Shown: in pieces, positions 17,015 through 25,840 of the stretch
Position numbering within the stretch: position 1 is the first letter of the stretch
How the letters are laid out: each line of letters starts with the position of its first letter
Origin: Methylomonas sp.
Lineage (GTDB): Bacteria; Pseudomonadota; Gammaproteobacteria; Methylococcales; Methylomonadaceae
Assembly: GCA_026988195.1 (NCBI GenBank)
Contig: JALSLS010000417.1
Span: 1 to 35,975 of the forward strand
Length of the DNA: 35,975 nt
Reading direction: 5' to 3'
The notes under the pieces: generated by a model
What the model was told of the DNA's origin: nothing
The model's database searches: none
What the model saw: only the letters and a program-made list of their open reading frames with translations
Translations under genes and position numbers: made by a program

Positions 17015-18745
17015 TTATTTATTAGAAATGTTTTTTTTCAGAGCAGTAATTCTTCCTTGCGCTAAATACATGGGATTAATAACTTTAAGATAGAACATAA
17101 AATAGACGGATCCTGCTACCAGAAGTAGTGACTTTCCGAACCGCTGTAGAAGCATAGCGCGGGGGCGTAGGTAATGTAAGGTTGACAGGGTTTTCTCAAG
17201 TTTTGGTGCGAAAATAGTAGCTAACCATAAAAATAGACTCAAAAGTAATGCATAGACAGTATAAGAGTGGTCTAGGACGGGTTGAATAAGGGGAGACCAA
17301 GCATAAAATAGAGTGGTTGCTATTATTAATATGATGGGAGCCCAAAGCCAAGGGAAAGCATGTAATGGTTTGCCTACTAGGAGTTGAGAAATTTCAAGTT
17401 GCTTTAAATATTCTGGTTTAGGGTTCTCCATTAAATCAGCAATTTGATTGAATTTCCAAGAGGTTTCTGTTTTGGGGCTGGCACCGCTTAGCTTTCTGAG
17501 TTCTAATTTACTCATTTGGTAGGCATCTAACATTAATGAATAAGCTTCAACTTCTGTAAAAGCATCTAAATCCGTTCGCATTAAGGAAAGTTTTTCTTGT
17601 ACCTCGGGAGCAACTCCAAATTTCTCAGAACTAGGGGGTACGATGGTGTCGTCTTTAGGTGTATTAGTTTTATTGTTCCAACTTATTTCTTTACTTCCTA
17701 AACCTTTTCGTAAGTCGATAAAAGCAATATTTTTTTCTCCCTTGCTATCTATTAAATGTGATATTCCTTCACTACGGATGCGGTCTTGCAGGATTGAGCT
17801 AACTCGTAACACAACAGGTAGAGGAGATGTGTCGACCTCGTTCTCCATTCCCATTTGGCCGGAAGCATCGCTGATAATAAAATGGGTGCATTCGCTAGTT
17901 AATAAGCTTTCAATACCCTGATTATCAAAAACACCCCCATCAACCAGTTGGGGGGTGATTTTTTCATTTTCACTTTTGTCATAATAAAGGTCATTAATAG
18001 GCAGTGGCTCAAACAATCCAGGTACGCAGGCAGATGCAGCAACTGCATCGCCTAATTTAAAACTTTGCAAGGAGTCCGGCATTTTTTGATAGCCATTCCC
18101 TGTTGCCCTACGTAAGCGAATAGGTTTTGTATCAACCTCTATTGCTGTTTCTCGACTGCGTGGTTCACCCATGGTTCGAGCTGTAAATTGCCAGTTTCTT
18201 CCAGCATTAAGTGATGTTGCATTGAGTACAAGCACAGGTACTTTTGCTATTCTGTCATGATTATGATCTTTAGGGTTGAAGTTCTCAGAGCCGTCTTTGG
18301 GAGTGATTTTTAGATTCTGCATTTCAATTGGCTTATCTGAATTCTCTAAAACAGATTGGTATAGTAAATCATTATATAGTTCAGCAATGCGGTGACTGCG
18401 TGAATAATCCGCACCTTTCATTTTGAAGTTTTTTCTAACATCAGCAAGAATATTCATTCTGATATTCTTTTCAGTTGCTTTTAAAAAGTCAACCTCAATT
18501 GTTTGAATGATTTCAATGTAATCTTGATCGCTAATATCACCATCTACTTTAAGTTCTAAGCATTTTTTTAGGTGCATATAATATAAAGCACCGATAATAG
18601 ACCCTCCTGAAACAGTTGAAATAACTTCGACAGATTTCAACAAACCTTGCTCAGCCATTTGTGCTAATAGCCCGATATGAAAAAAAGATGCACGAAGCCC
18701 TCCGCCTGAAAGAGCTAAACCAATTTTTTTTGATGGATAAGACAT
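17015..18745 (-). CDS. Patatin-like phospholipase with C-terminal membrane region
   Basis: A 576-residue patatin-family acyl hydrolase. The oxyanion loop GGGLRA is at residues 14-19 and the nucleophile motif is TVSGGS around residues 44-49. This resembles the cPLA2-type VSGGS more than the GxSxG of plant patatins. The catalytic-dyad aspartate is in VDGGVFDNQG near residue 268. The core is longer than in short bacterial patatins. From about residue 460 two or three hydrophobic helices (PWLWAPIILIIATTLFYAW, YTVYALLLSLFLWLATIF, and one near 545) suggest membrane anchoring. It probably hydrolyses membrane lipids; substrate and physiological role are unknown. AAGGA precedes the ATG. No secretion signal is seen. 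Confidence 0.88.
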   Translation of the reverse strand: MSYPSKKIGLALSGGGLRASFFHIGLLAQMAEQGLLKSVEVISTVSGGSIIGALYYMHLKKCLELKVDGDISDQDYIEIIQTIEVDFLKATEKNIRMNILADVRKNFKMKGADYSRSHRIAELYNDLLYQSVLENSDKPIEMQNLKITPKDGSENFNPKDHNHDRIAKVPVLVLNATSLNAGRNWQFTARTMGEPRSRETAIEVDTKPIRLRRATGNGYQKMPDSLQSFKLGDAVAASACVPGLFEPLPINDLYYDKSENEKITPQLVDGGVFDNQGIESLLTSECTHFIISDASGQMGMENEVDTSPLPVVLRVSSILQDRIRSEGISHLIDSKGEKNIAFIDLRKGLGSKEISWNNKTNTPKDDTIVPPSSEKFGVAPEVQEKLSLMRTDLDAFTEVEAYSLMLDAYQMSKLELRKLSGASPKTETSWKFNQIADLMENPKPEYLKQLEISQLLVGKPLHAFPWLWAPIILIIATTLFYAWSPLIQPVLDHSYTVYALLLSLFLWLATIFAPKLEKTLSTLHYLRPRAMLLQRFGKSLLLVAGSVYFMFYLKVINPMYLAQGRITALKKNISNK

Positions 18746-18960
18746 AACTATTTCCTTGGATTATTAGGGTAGGGTTAATCAGAGATTATTCAATATAACA
18801 TTGATTGAGCATCAGGGAGTAAGCAAATAACCTAGTGAGGCTTTTGTCTTCAATAAGTTTTATTGAGTAAAAAATAGGGTATCGTTCATACCCCACCCAA
18901 AGTAGTTGACACTTTTCTATTCCATGCTCGCATAAAATTGGACGCGGGTCTTTAGCCCAG
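18746..18960. other. Intergenic stretch upstream of the patatin gene
   Basis: No gene, RNA or clear promoter is recognised here. ACCCAAAGTAGTTGACACTT near 18892-18911 has the look of a decayed mobile-element end, but no inverted partner or transposase remnant supports that. Confidence 0.4.
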
Positions 18961-19122
18961 CAAGATGCAAAACTGAGCTACCAACTAAAGCGGGATAGAT
19001 CTTCATGTAAAAAAGTAGGGTGGGCAGTTTTTTTGCCCACCATCAATGCCACAATACGGTGGGCAGAAAAGATTGCCCCACCCTACAGTTTATAAACTGT
19101 CTCGCCGTAAATTCGTAGCCCA
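18961..19122 (-). repeat. Family G dispersed repeat, copy 2 (full length)
   Basis: The reverse complement matches 7426-7542. This copy has nested inverted repeats. GTAGGGTGGGCA near 19016 pairs with TGCCCCACCCTAC near 19074. Inside that, TGCCCACC (about 19034-19041) pairs with GGTGGGCA (about 19058-19065). It could fold as a long hairpin between two minus-strand genes. Confidence 0.75.
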
Positions 19123-19185
19123 AAGCTGAGCTAAAAATATACTTTCGGAAGGCTGTGTGGTGAAAATGAAAAGGATATTAAGTTT

Positions 19186-20016
19186 TTAAAACAATTCCCA
19201 TACGGGTTGTATATTGTCTGGTAATGGAGCCAAGCGTCCTAGTTCAACCCATTGGTTTTCAGGGGTATGAAAGTCAGACCCTACCGATGCTGCTAGTTGA
19301 TATTGATGAGCAAATGTTATTGATTTTCTAATTTCATCGGCTGAGCTGCGCCCTGTGATGATTTCAATTCCTTGGCCGCCAGCATCTTTAAATGCAGATA
19401 GAAAACGACGCATCCAGCTGGCTGTTAATTTGTATCTTAATGGGTGAGCAACGACTGCGACTCCACCTGCTTGATTTATCCAATGAATAACATCGTGTAA
19501 ATCGGCCCAAATTGTGGAAACAAAAGCGGTTTTTCCTTTACCTAAGTACCTGTCAAAAGCTTGTTGCTGAGTGCTTACATAGCTATTTTCAAGTAAAAAT
19601 TTAGCAAAATGAGCGCGTGTAATCATTCCACCATTTGCCATTGTGACGACTGCTTCATAAGCATTTGGAACGCGTCGTTTTTCTAGTTTTAAGGCTATCT
19701 TTTTGGCTCGTTCTGTACGTAACAGTTGTAAGCTTTTGATGTTTGAATTTAAGGTGGCATTTTGAGGGTCAATATTTAAACCAAGGATATGAAAACATTT
19801 GTTTTCCCAAGTGGTTGATATTTCTATTCCTGGAATGTAGTTTATATTATTAGCAACAGCAGATTCTGCAGCTTCTTGCTGGCCATTAATCGTGTCATGA
19901 TCAGTTAGGGCGAGTGAAGTAACCCCTTGCTGGTGAGCTCGTTCAACAACTTCTTTTGGACTTAATGAGCCATCAGAGGCGGTGGAGTGACAATGTAAAT
20001 CGTACTTTTCATTCAT
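19186..20016 (-). CDS. rnm: PHP-domain phosphoesterase, RNase AM / 3',5'-nucleoside bisphosphate phosphatase type
   Basis: A 276-residue PHP-domain metal-dependent phosphoesterase of the YciV/TrpH family. Metal-ligand motifs are DLHCHSTASDGS at the N-terminus, LTDHDT, the glutamate of GIEIST, VAHPLRY and GSDFHTPE near the C-terminus. In E. coli the homologue is RNase AM, a 5'-3' exonuclease that matures 5' ends of rRNA and degrades short RNAs; related proteins dephosphorylate 3',5'-bisphosphonucleotides. The ATG overlaps the stop of the upstream ABC gene by one base (TAATG), so translation is probably coupled, although the two functions are not obviously related. Confidence 0.88.
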   Translation of the reverse strand: MNEKYDLHCHSTASDGSLSPKEVVERAHQQGVTSLALTDHDTINGQQEAAESAVANNINYIPGIEISTTWENKCFHILGLNIDPQNATLNSNIKSLQLLRTERAKKIALKLEKRRVPNAYEAVVTMANGGMITRAHFAKFLLENSYVSTQQQAFDRYLGKGKTAFVSTIWADLHDVIHWINQAGGVAVVAHPLRYKLTASWMRRFLSAFKDAGGQGIEIITGRSSADEIRKSITFAHQYQLAASVGSDFHTPENQWVELGRLAPLPDNIQPVWELF

Positions 20017-21818
20017 TATTGGTATTCGCCATAAAGTTTTGCATAAAGACCTTTGTTATTAATTAAAGTTGCATGTTGCCCTTGTTCACATATTCTGCCG
20101 CCTTCAAAAACATAGACGTGATCCGCCTGTTTAACAGCGCTCAAGCGGTGGGCAATAATAATGGTGGTTCTGCCTTTTAAGAAATTAGCTAAGGCTTTAT
20201 GCAATTTTTTCTCGGTTTCTGTATCAAGAGCTGAAGTTGCTTCATCTAAAATAACAACACTAGGATTCGATACAATCATTCGGGCAATGGCAAGACGTTG
20301 GCGCTGCCCTCCAGAAAGGCGCATGCCCTGTTTACCTACGATGGTGTTTAAACCTTGGTCAAGATCGGCCACAATTTGTTTAAGTTGTGCGATAGATAAA
20401 GCATCCCATAGTGCCTGATCCGAAACATCTCGCCCTAAAGTCAGGTTAGCTCTGATAGAGTCATTAAACAGTGCGGGGTGTTGCAAAACGGTTGCAACAT
20501 GTTCACGAACGACTTCAAGCCCAATGGTGTTAAGAGGGTGGTTATCAAAATAGATCATTCCATCATTGGGGGGGTATAAACCGATGATGGTTTGGGCAAG
20601 TGTTGATTTTCCACCTCCACTGGCACCCACTAATGCAACTTTTTCGCCTGCGGCAATGGATAAATTAATACCTTTTAAAATAGGTTCATCAGCATAACTA
20701 AAATGTAAATTTTTAATGCTGATGGAAACGGTTTTATTTTTCTTAAATGGGTTTACAGTATGAGGGTATTGGGGTTCTTGTTTTAATGCAAAAAGTGTAT
20801 TTATTCTATTTAAGGCTGCTTTTGCAGCAAAAAATGCATGTTGAATACTCAGGATTTCTTGTACAGGTGCCATCATAAACCAGAGATATCCAAAAACAGC
20901 TAGCATTTGCCCTATACTTAAGTCTGAATAGAAAACCATTAACATGGCTGTGGCTCTAAAAATATCAAAGCCAAACAGAAAGATCAGAAAACTTAAGCGT
21001 GTGGCTGCATCACTTTTCCAAGAAAATGCAGTGGAATGAGATTTTACAGTGGCGGCAGATTCAATTAATTGTTGGCAATAATGTTTTTCTCTATTACTTG
21101 CACGGATTTGGTGTATTGCTTCTAAGGTTTCAGTTAACGATTGTTGGAATATACCGTAAGCTGAATTTTCTTTAGCTTTAAGGTTTTTGATGCGAGATCC
21201 TATCTTTTTGGCAAAATAAATAACTAAGGGGTTTAAAAGTAAAATAAAAAGACCCAATTGCCAGTGCATCCATAAAAGGATCATAGCGGTACCCAGAATG
21301 GTAAGGCTTGCTACTAATAGTTTACTGATCGTTGTGCCAATAAAATTATCGATGGTATCGAGATCTGTAACCATATGAGTGACTACGGCTCCCGTTCCCA
21401 AGCTTTCATACTCAGACATGGATATGCTTTGTAAGCGTGTTATAAGGTCTTTACGAATACGAAAGATAATATCTTTAGAAATAAAGGTAAACTGACGGCC
21501 TTGAATGATATTAAAGAATATTGCAATAATCCTAAGTGTTAAACTGAAGACTAAAACGGCAGCAATATAAATGATAGGTAATTGCCACTCGGTAGGAATG
21601 ATGAGGTTTATCGTTGAAGTGATTTTGCCTGGGTTGTTTAATAATACTTCATCGACTAAAAGAGGCATTAATAGGGGGACAGGGACACTGGCTATGGTGG
21701 CTAAAACAGCAATCCAATGTGCATTAAAGAGTTCTTTTTTATGTTCAAGTGCTATTTCATAGATAATTTTCCATGAATAGTGAGTTTGTTTTGGTAATGC
21801 AGGTTTATTGAGAGGCAC
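20016..21818 (-). CDS. ABC transporter, fused permease and ATPase (MsbA/multidrug type)
   Basis: A 600-residue half-transporter that would form an exporting homodimer in the inner membrane. About six transmembrane helices occupy residues 35-330. The nucleotide-binding domain follows with Walker A GASGGGKST near residue 400, signature LSGGQRQRLAIAR near 501, Walker B VVILDEATSAL near 522 and the H-loop IIAHRLS. The start is GTG 21818; an in-frame stop lies just upstream and there is no clear Shine-Dalgarno. The N-terminal region (HYSWKIIYEIALEHKKELF) resembles general exporters rather than LPS-specific MsbA. The substrate cannot be told from sequence. Divergent from slt. Confidence 0.9.
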   Translation of the reverse strand: MPLNKPALPKQTHYSWKIIYEIALEHKKELFNAHWIAVLATIASVPVPLLMPLLVDEVLLNNPGKITSTINLIIPTEWQLPIIYIAAVLVFSLTLRIIAIFFNIIQGRQFTFISKDIIFRIRKDLITRLQSISMSEYESLGTGAVVTHMVTDLDTIDNFIGTTISKLLVASLTILGTAMILLWMHWQLGLFILLLNPLVIYFAKKIGSRIKNLKAKENSAYGIFQQSLTETLEAIHQIRASNREKHYCQQLIESAATVKSHSTAFSWKSDAATRLSFLIFLFGFDIFRATAMLMVFYSDLSIGQMLAVFGYLWFMMAPVQEILSIQHAFFAAKAALNRINTLFALKQEPQYPHTVNPFKKNKTVSISIKNLHFSYADEPILKGINLSIAAGEKVALVGASGGGKSTLAQTIIGLYPPNDGMIYFDNHPLNTIGLEVVREHVATVLQHPALFNDSIRANLTLGRDVSDQALWDALSIAQLKQIVADLDQGLNTIVGKQGMRLSGGQRQRLAIARMIVSNPSVVILDEATSALDTETEKKLHKALANFLKGRTTIIIAHRLSAVKQADHVYVFEGGRICEQGQHATLINNKGLYAKLYGEYQ

Positions 21819-21907
21819 TTTTAGTTATATTTTATGAAACGAATCAAGACTCTGATTATAACGGTCTGATGGGTAATAGGAAAACTACATTTTTTAAAGT
21901 TGAGTTT

Positions 21908-23812
21908 ATGATGCGATATTTATTTTTGATTTTTATTTTATTATCACCGCTTGCATTAGCTTCAAAATCCTCAATAGAGGAGCAACGTAAGTTATTTCTA
22001 TCAGCGGAGAAAGTTATTGAAAAGGGGGGGCAGCCTTTTTTATTTAATCGAAACGACGGGCTGGCAGGGTATCCTTTATACCCCTATTTGCAATATAAAT
22101 GGATGTTAAAAAACCTAGATAAAACACAAAAAATCATTGGTTTTTTAAGGTATTACAAAGATACACGATACGCAGGTCTATTGAGGTATAAATGGCAACT
22201 TTATTTAGCAAAAAATAAAAACTGGGCAGAATATATAAACCAATATCACAAGACTAAGAATATAAAATTACAATGTTATTATTATCGTGCAAAATATAAT
22301 ACAGGTAGAAAATCTGAAGCTTTAATTGGGGCAAAAAAATTATGGGTGGTCGGAAAATCCCAACCTAGTGAGTGTGACCCTGTTTTTAAAGCTTTATTGG
22401 GCTCTAAATATTTTACCCGGGAGATGCGCTGGCAACGGTTTTCAGCTGCAATCACTAAAGGCAGGATTTCAATTGCAAAATATGTTCAGGGATTGATGGA
22501 TAAACAAGACCAGAAGATTGCAACGTTCTGGTTAAACGTGCATGCCAAGCCATCACTGATTACTAATCAGAAATTATTAAATAATAAACAATTTCAGTCA
22601 GGTGCAATTTTTGCGCATGGAATCGATCGTTTAGCTAAAAAAAATCTGGATAAAGCAATCAAGCTTTGGGATCAGAGGAAAGACCAGTTTATCATGCCAA
22701 GTTATACCGTTAAGCATATTGAAAAACGCTTGGCTATGGACTTGGCTTATAATAGAGATGACCGAGCTTATGGTCGATTAAGCAAGCTAGTTAAGCCTGA
22801 TGATGTTACTAAAGAGTGGCGAGTAAGAACAGCGCTAAGGGCTCAAGACTGGTTGGCTGTAGAAGAATCAATTGTCAGTTTAAGTAAAGAATTTAAGAAA
22901 AAGGAAAAGTGGCGTTACTGGTTGGCTAGGGCTTCTGAAAAAGTGAATAAACCAAAATGGGCTGATATGCTCTACTCTAAGTTGGCGCTAGAGCGAAGTT
23001 TTTATGGCTACTTATCGGCTGAAAAGCTTAATCAAGAGTATCAATTGTCGGACACACCTATTCAGGTTTTACCTGAAATGCTGGCAAGATTTAAAAATAA
23101 AAAAGATTATCGAGTTGTTGCTGAATTAATTGAAATTGATAGGCCAAAAGAAGCAGAAAGGCAATGGTGGTATGCATTAAAAAAATTAGATAAGAAACAG
23201 ATTTTGTTAGCTGCAAAATATGCTGAAGAACTTAAGTGGAAACAAGTGGCTATCTTTACTTTGGCAAAAGCAAAGTATTGGGATGACATAGCCGTTCGTT
23301 TTCCTATGGCATACATGGCTCAAGTACAAAAAAATGCCAAAGAACAGCAATTAAACCCCGCTATTATTTTTGGTTTGATACGCAGGGAAAGTGCATTTAA
23401 TAAGAATGCTATGTCACCGGTTGGGGCTAGGGGGTTAATGCAAATTATGCCTAGAACAGGTCAACAGATAGCAAGAGAGTTAAAGCATAAATGGAAAAAT
23501 AAGGCAGAGTTATTTAAACCAATAACAAATGTTAAATATGGATCCTATTACTATAAGAAACTATTGAATAGGTTTAATGGGCATTATGCATTGGCCGCCG
23601 CTGCATATAATGCGGGGCCTCACCGAGTAAAGCGATGGTTACCTGTTGGGAATAAACTTGCAGCAGATATATGGATTGAAACAATACCCTTTAAAGAAAC
23701 AAGAGCCTATGTTTCAGCTGTTTTAACCTATGCATTGATTTATCAAAAGCAATTGAAGAAAAATGTTTTATCAATGAAAGATTTTATGCGAGATGTATTG
23801 CCTAAAGGTTAA
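21908..23812 (+). CDS. slt: Soluble lytic murein transglycosylase
   Basis: A periplasmic enzyme that cleaves peptidoglycan between MurNAc and GlcNAc, producing 1,6-anhydro ends. From ATG 21908 (or 21911) it is 634 residues, close to Slt70 of E. coli. A signal peptide is clear (MMRYLFLIFILLSPLALAS). The long alpha-helical doughnut domain fills the middle. The SLT domain lies from about residue 475, with catalytic glutamate in RRESAFN near residue 492, then SPVGARGLMQIMP and AAYNAGPHRVKRW. The frame is open upstream to 21869, but that extension would bury the signal peptide. A repeat arm begins directly after the stop codon. Confidence 0.93.
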   Translation: MMRYLFLIFILLSPLALASKSSIEEQRKLFLSAEKVIEKGGQPFLFNRNDGLAGYPLYPYLQYKWMLKNLDKTQKIIGFLRYYKDTRYAGLLRYKWQLYLAKNKNWAEYINQYHKTKNIKLQCYYYRAKYNTGRKSEALIGAKKLWVVGKSQPSECDPVFKALLGSKYFTREMRWQRFSAAITKGRISIAKYVQGLMDKQDQKIATFWLNVHAKPSLITNQKLLNNKQFQSGAIFAHGIDRLAKKNLDKAIKLWDQRKDQFIMPSYTVKHIEKRLAMDLAYNRDDRAYGRLSKLVKPDDVTKEWRVRTALRAQDWLAVEESIVSLSKEFKKKEKWRYWLARASEKVNKPKWADMLYSKLALERSFYGYLSAEKLNQEYQLSDTPIQVLPEMLARFKNKKDYRVVAELIEIDRPKEAERQWWYALKKLDKKQILLAAKYAEELKWKQVAIFTLAKAKYWDDIAVRFPMAYMAQVQKNAKEQQLNPAIIFGLIRRESAFNKNAMSPVGARGLMQIMPRTGQQIARELKHKWKNKAELFKPITNVKYGSYYYKKLLNRFNGHYALAAAAYNAGPHRVKRWLPVGNKLAADIWIETIPFKETRAYVSAVLTYALIYQKQLKKNVLSMKDFMRDVLPKG

Positions 23813-23850
23813 TAAGGAACGTGCATGAAACAACTTACCGATTTCTAACT
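23813..23850 (+). repeat. Family C half-element directly after slt
   Basis: TAAGGAACGTGCATGAAA and the following AACTTACCGATTTCTAACT match one arm of the C element at 31679-31842 (its right arm read in reverse). No opposite arm is found nearby. The element begins at the first base after the slt stop codon. Confidence 0.7.
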
Positions 23851-23904
23851 GAAAAATACTGCCCCTTTTAAATTAAACAACCTTGTGTTTTGTATACTAA
23901 AAAA

Positions 23905-23934
23905 TTTCCGTAGAGAGAATGTGCAAGGTATAAT
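23905..23934 (+). promoter_or_regulatory. Candidate fabA-fabB promoter
   Basis: A perfect -10 hexamer TATAAT lies at 23929-23934. A poor -35 (TTTCCG, 23905-23910) lies 18 bases upstream. The leader to ATG 23976 would be about 35 bases and includes AGGTAG. Confidence 0.5.
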
Positions 23935-23975
23935 ACTCTCAAATTTATAAGAAGAATTAACTAGGTAGATATTTG

Positions 23976-24491
23976 ATGGAAAAACCGCATAGTTTTACGC
24001 GTGAAGAGTTGCTGAAATCGGGAAGAGGGGAGCTTTATGGCCCTGATAATGCGCAATTGCCACTTCCCCCCATGTTAATGATGGATCGCGTTATCAAGAT
24101 TACGGATGAAGGTGGAAAATATGGTAAAGGTGAAATAATTGCTGAACTTGATGTAACACCTGATTTATGGTTTTTTGATTGTCATTTTCAAGGTGACCCT
24201 GTTATGCCTGGGTGTCTTGGCTTAGATGCAATGTGGCAATTAATTGGATTCTGGCTTTGCTGGGCTGGTGGTCCAGGTAAAGGTCGTGCATTAGGCTGTG
24301 GTGAAGTTAAATTTACCGGACAAGTCTTACCAACAGCTAAAAAAGTTACCTATAAACTAGATTTAAAAAGAGTGATTATGCGTAAATTAGTGATGGGAAT
24401 TGCTGATGCCACTATGGAAGTCGATGGTAAAGTTATCTACCAAGCAACTGACTTAAAAGTTGGGTTGTTTACGTCCACTAAAGATTTCTAG
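23976..24491 (+). CDS. fabA: 3-hydroxydecanoyl-ACP dehydratase/isomerase
   Basis: Dehydrates 3-hydroxyacyl-ACP and isomerises trans-2- to cis-3-decenoyl-ACP, which is the branch point to unsaturated fatty acids. The protein has 171 residues against 172 in E. coli. Catalytic His70 (FDCHFQGDPVMPG) and Asp84 (GLDAMWQ) fall at the same numbers as in the E. coli enzyme. ATG 23976 is chosen, with AGGTAG about eight bases upstream; a TTG directly before it is in frame. fabB follows after 10 bases, the classic fabA-fabB operon. Confidence 0.98.
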   Translation: MEKPHSFTREELLKSGRGELYGPDNAQLPLPPMLMMDRVIKITDEGGKYGKGEIIAELDVTPDLWFFDCHFQGDPVMPGCLGLDAMWQLIGFWLCWAGGPGKGRALGCGEVKFTGQVLPTAKKVTYKLDLKRVIMRKLVMGIADATMEVDGKVIYQATDLKVGLFTSTKDF

Positions 24492-24501
24492 AGGAATAAT
24501 A

Positions 24502-25719
24502 ATGAAAAGGGTCGTTGTAACAGGTTTAGGTATTGTCTCTAGTATTGGCAATAATAGCGATGAAGTCATAGGGTCTTTAAAGTCTGGAAAATCAGGTATT
24601 GTTCATGCTGATGTCTATGAAGAAATGGGCTTTAGAAGCCATATTCATGGCACAGTTGATATTGATTTAGATGAGTTTATTGACCGTAAAGTTAAACGTT
24701 TTATGGGAGACGGTGCTGCATACAATTATATTGCTATGCAACAAGCAGTTGAGCATTCTGGTTTAAGCGAAGATCAAGTGTCAAACTTCCGTACTGGGAT
24801 TGTTATGGGGTCTGGTGGGCCATCAACTTCAAATGTGGTTGCTGCTGCTGATATATTAAGAGCGAAAGGGGTAAAACGTGTAGGACCCTATATGGTGCCT
24901 CGTACTATGTCGAGTACTAATACTGCATGTTTAGCCACACCTTTTAAAATTAAAGGCGTTAACTATTCTATTAGTTCAGCATGTGCAACGAGTGCACATT
25001 GTATCGGGCATGCTATGGAGCTTATTCAGTTAGGTAAACAGGATGTGGTTTTTGCTGGGGGTGGTGAGGAGTTGCATTGGTCAATGTCTGTATTATTTGA
25101 TGCAATGGGTGCTTTATCTTCAAAATATAATGATGCGCCTGAAACAGCTTCAAGACCTTATGATGAAACCCGTGATGGTTTTGTTATTGCGGGTGGTGGT
25201 GGTGTTTTAGTGATTGAAGAACTGGAACATGCTAAAGCACGTGGTGCAAATATTATTGCAGAATTAGTGGGCTATGGTGCGACTTCAGACGGTTATGATA
25301 TGGTTCAACCTTCGGGAGAGGGTGCTGTTCGTTGTATGCAGCAAGCGATGTCAACGGTTGAAGGTAAAATAGATTATATTAATGCACATGGAACAAGTAC
25401 ACCTGTTGGTGATACTCGTGAGTTAGAAGCATTACGCAATGTCTTTGGTGCAGGTAATGTACCACTAGTGAGTTCAACAAAATCATTAACAGGTCATGCA
25501 TTAGGTGCAGCTGGTGTTAATGAATCAATATATTCACTATTGATGATGCAAGAAAACTTCCTAAGTGCATCTGCTAATATTAATCAGCTAGACCCTGGTG
25601 CAGAAGGAACTCCTATTGTCAGAGAAAAACAAGATAATGTGAGCTTAAACACTATCATGTCTAATAGCTTCGGTTTTGGTGGAACTAACGCAACGTTAAT
25701 ATTTCAAAGGTATTCTTAA
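24502..25719 (+). CDS. fabB: 3-oxoacyl-ACP synthase I
   Basis: Elongates acyl-ACP, including cis-3-decenoyl-ACP made by FabA, with malonyl-ACP. It is a 405-residue thiolase-fold condensing enzyme. The catalytic cysteine is Cys161 in SSACATSAHC; the two histidines are in NAHGTSTPVGD and TKSLTGHALGAAG. The C-terminal NSFGFGGTNA motif is present. A strong Shine-Dalgarno (GAGGAA) precedes ATG 24502. The frame continues upstream into fabA, but those codons are not part of the protein. A tandem-repeat palindrome begins directly after the stop. Confidence 0.98.
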   Translation: MKRVVVTGLGIVSSIGNNSDEVIGSLKSGKSGIVHADVYEEMGFRSHIHGTVDIDLDEFIDRKVKRFMGDGAAYNYIAMQQAVEHSGLSEDQVSNFRTGIVMGSGGPSTSNVVAAADILRAKGVKRVGPYMVPRTMSSTNTACLATPFKIKGVNYSISSACATSAHCIGHAMELIQLGKQDVVFAGGGEELHWSMSVLFDAMGALSSKYNDAPETASRPYDETRDGFVIAGGGGVLVIEELEHAKARGANIIAELVGYGATSDGYDMVQPSGEGAVRCMQQAMSTVEGKIDYINAHGTSTPVGDTRELEALRNVFGAGNVPLVSSTKSLTGHALGAAGVNESIYSLLMMQENFLSASANINQLDPGAEGTPIVREKQDNVSLNTIMSNSFGFGGTNATLIFQRYS

Positions 25720-25836
25720 GAGCAGGTTCAAGGTTAAAGGTTCAAGGTTCAAGGATTAGTTGTTATAACAGCTCTTCCTTTTACCTTGCACCTTGCACCT
25801 TTTTACCTTGCACCTTTTTACCTTTCACCTGCTTTT
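25720..25836 (+). repeat. Family F palindrome of short tandem repeats
   Basis: The left part repeats GGTTCAA-type units (25724-25755). The right part repeats ACCTTGCACCTTTTT-type units (25783-25825). The two are roughly reverse complements: GAGCAGGTTCAAGGT at the left end against AAGCAGGTGAAAGGT from the right end. It fills the whole fabB-ttcA gap and could form a long hairpin. Unit copy number may vary between strains. Confidence 0.75.
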
Positions 25837-25840
25837 AAAA

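Noticed and set aside
25783..25830. CRISPR-like array in the fabB-ttcA gap
   Set aside because: The units are adjacent 7- and 15-base tandem repeats without spacers of constant length, and no cas gene is present.
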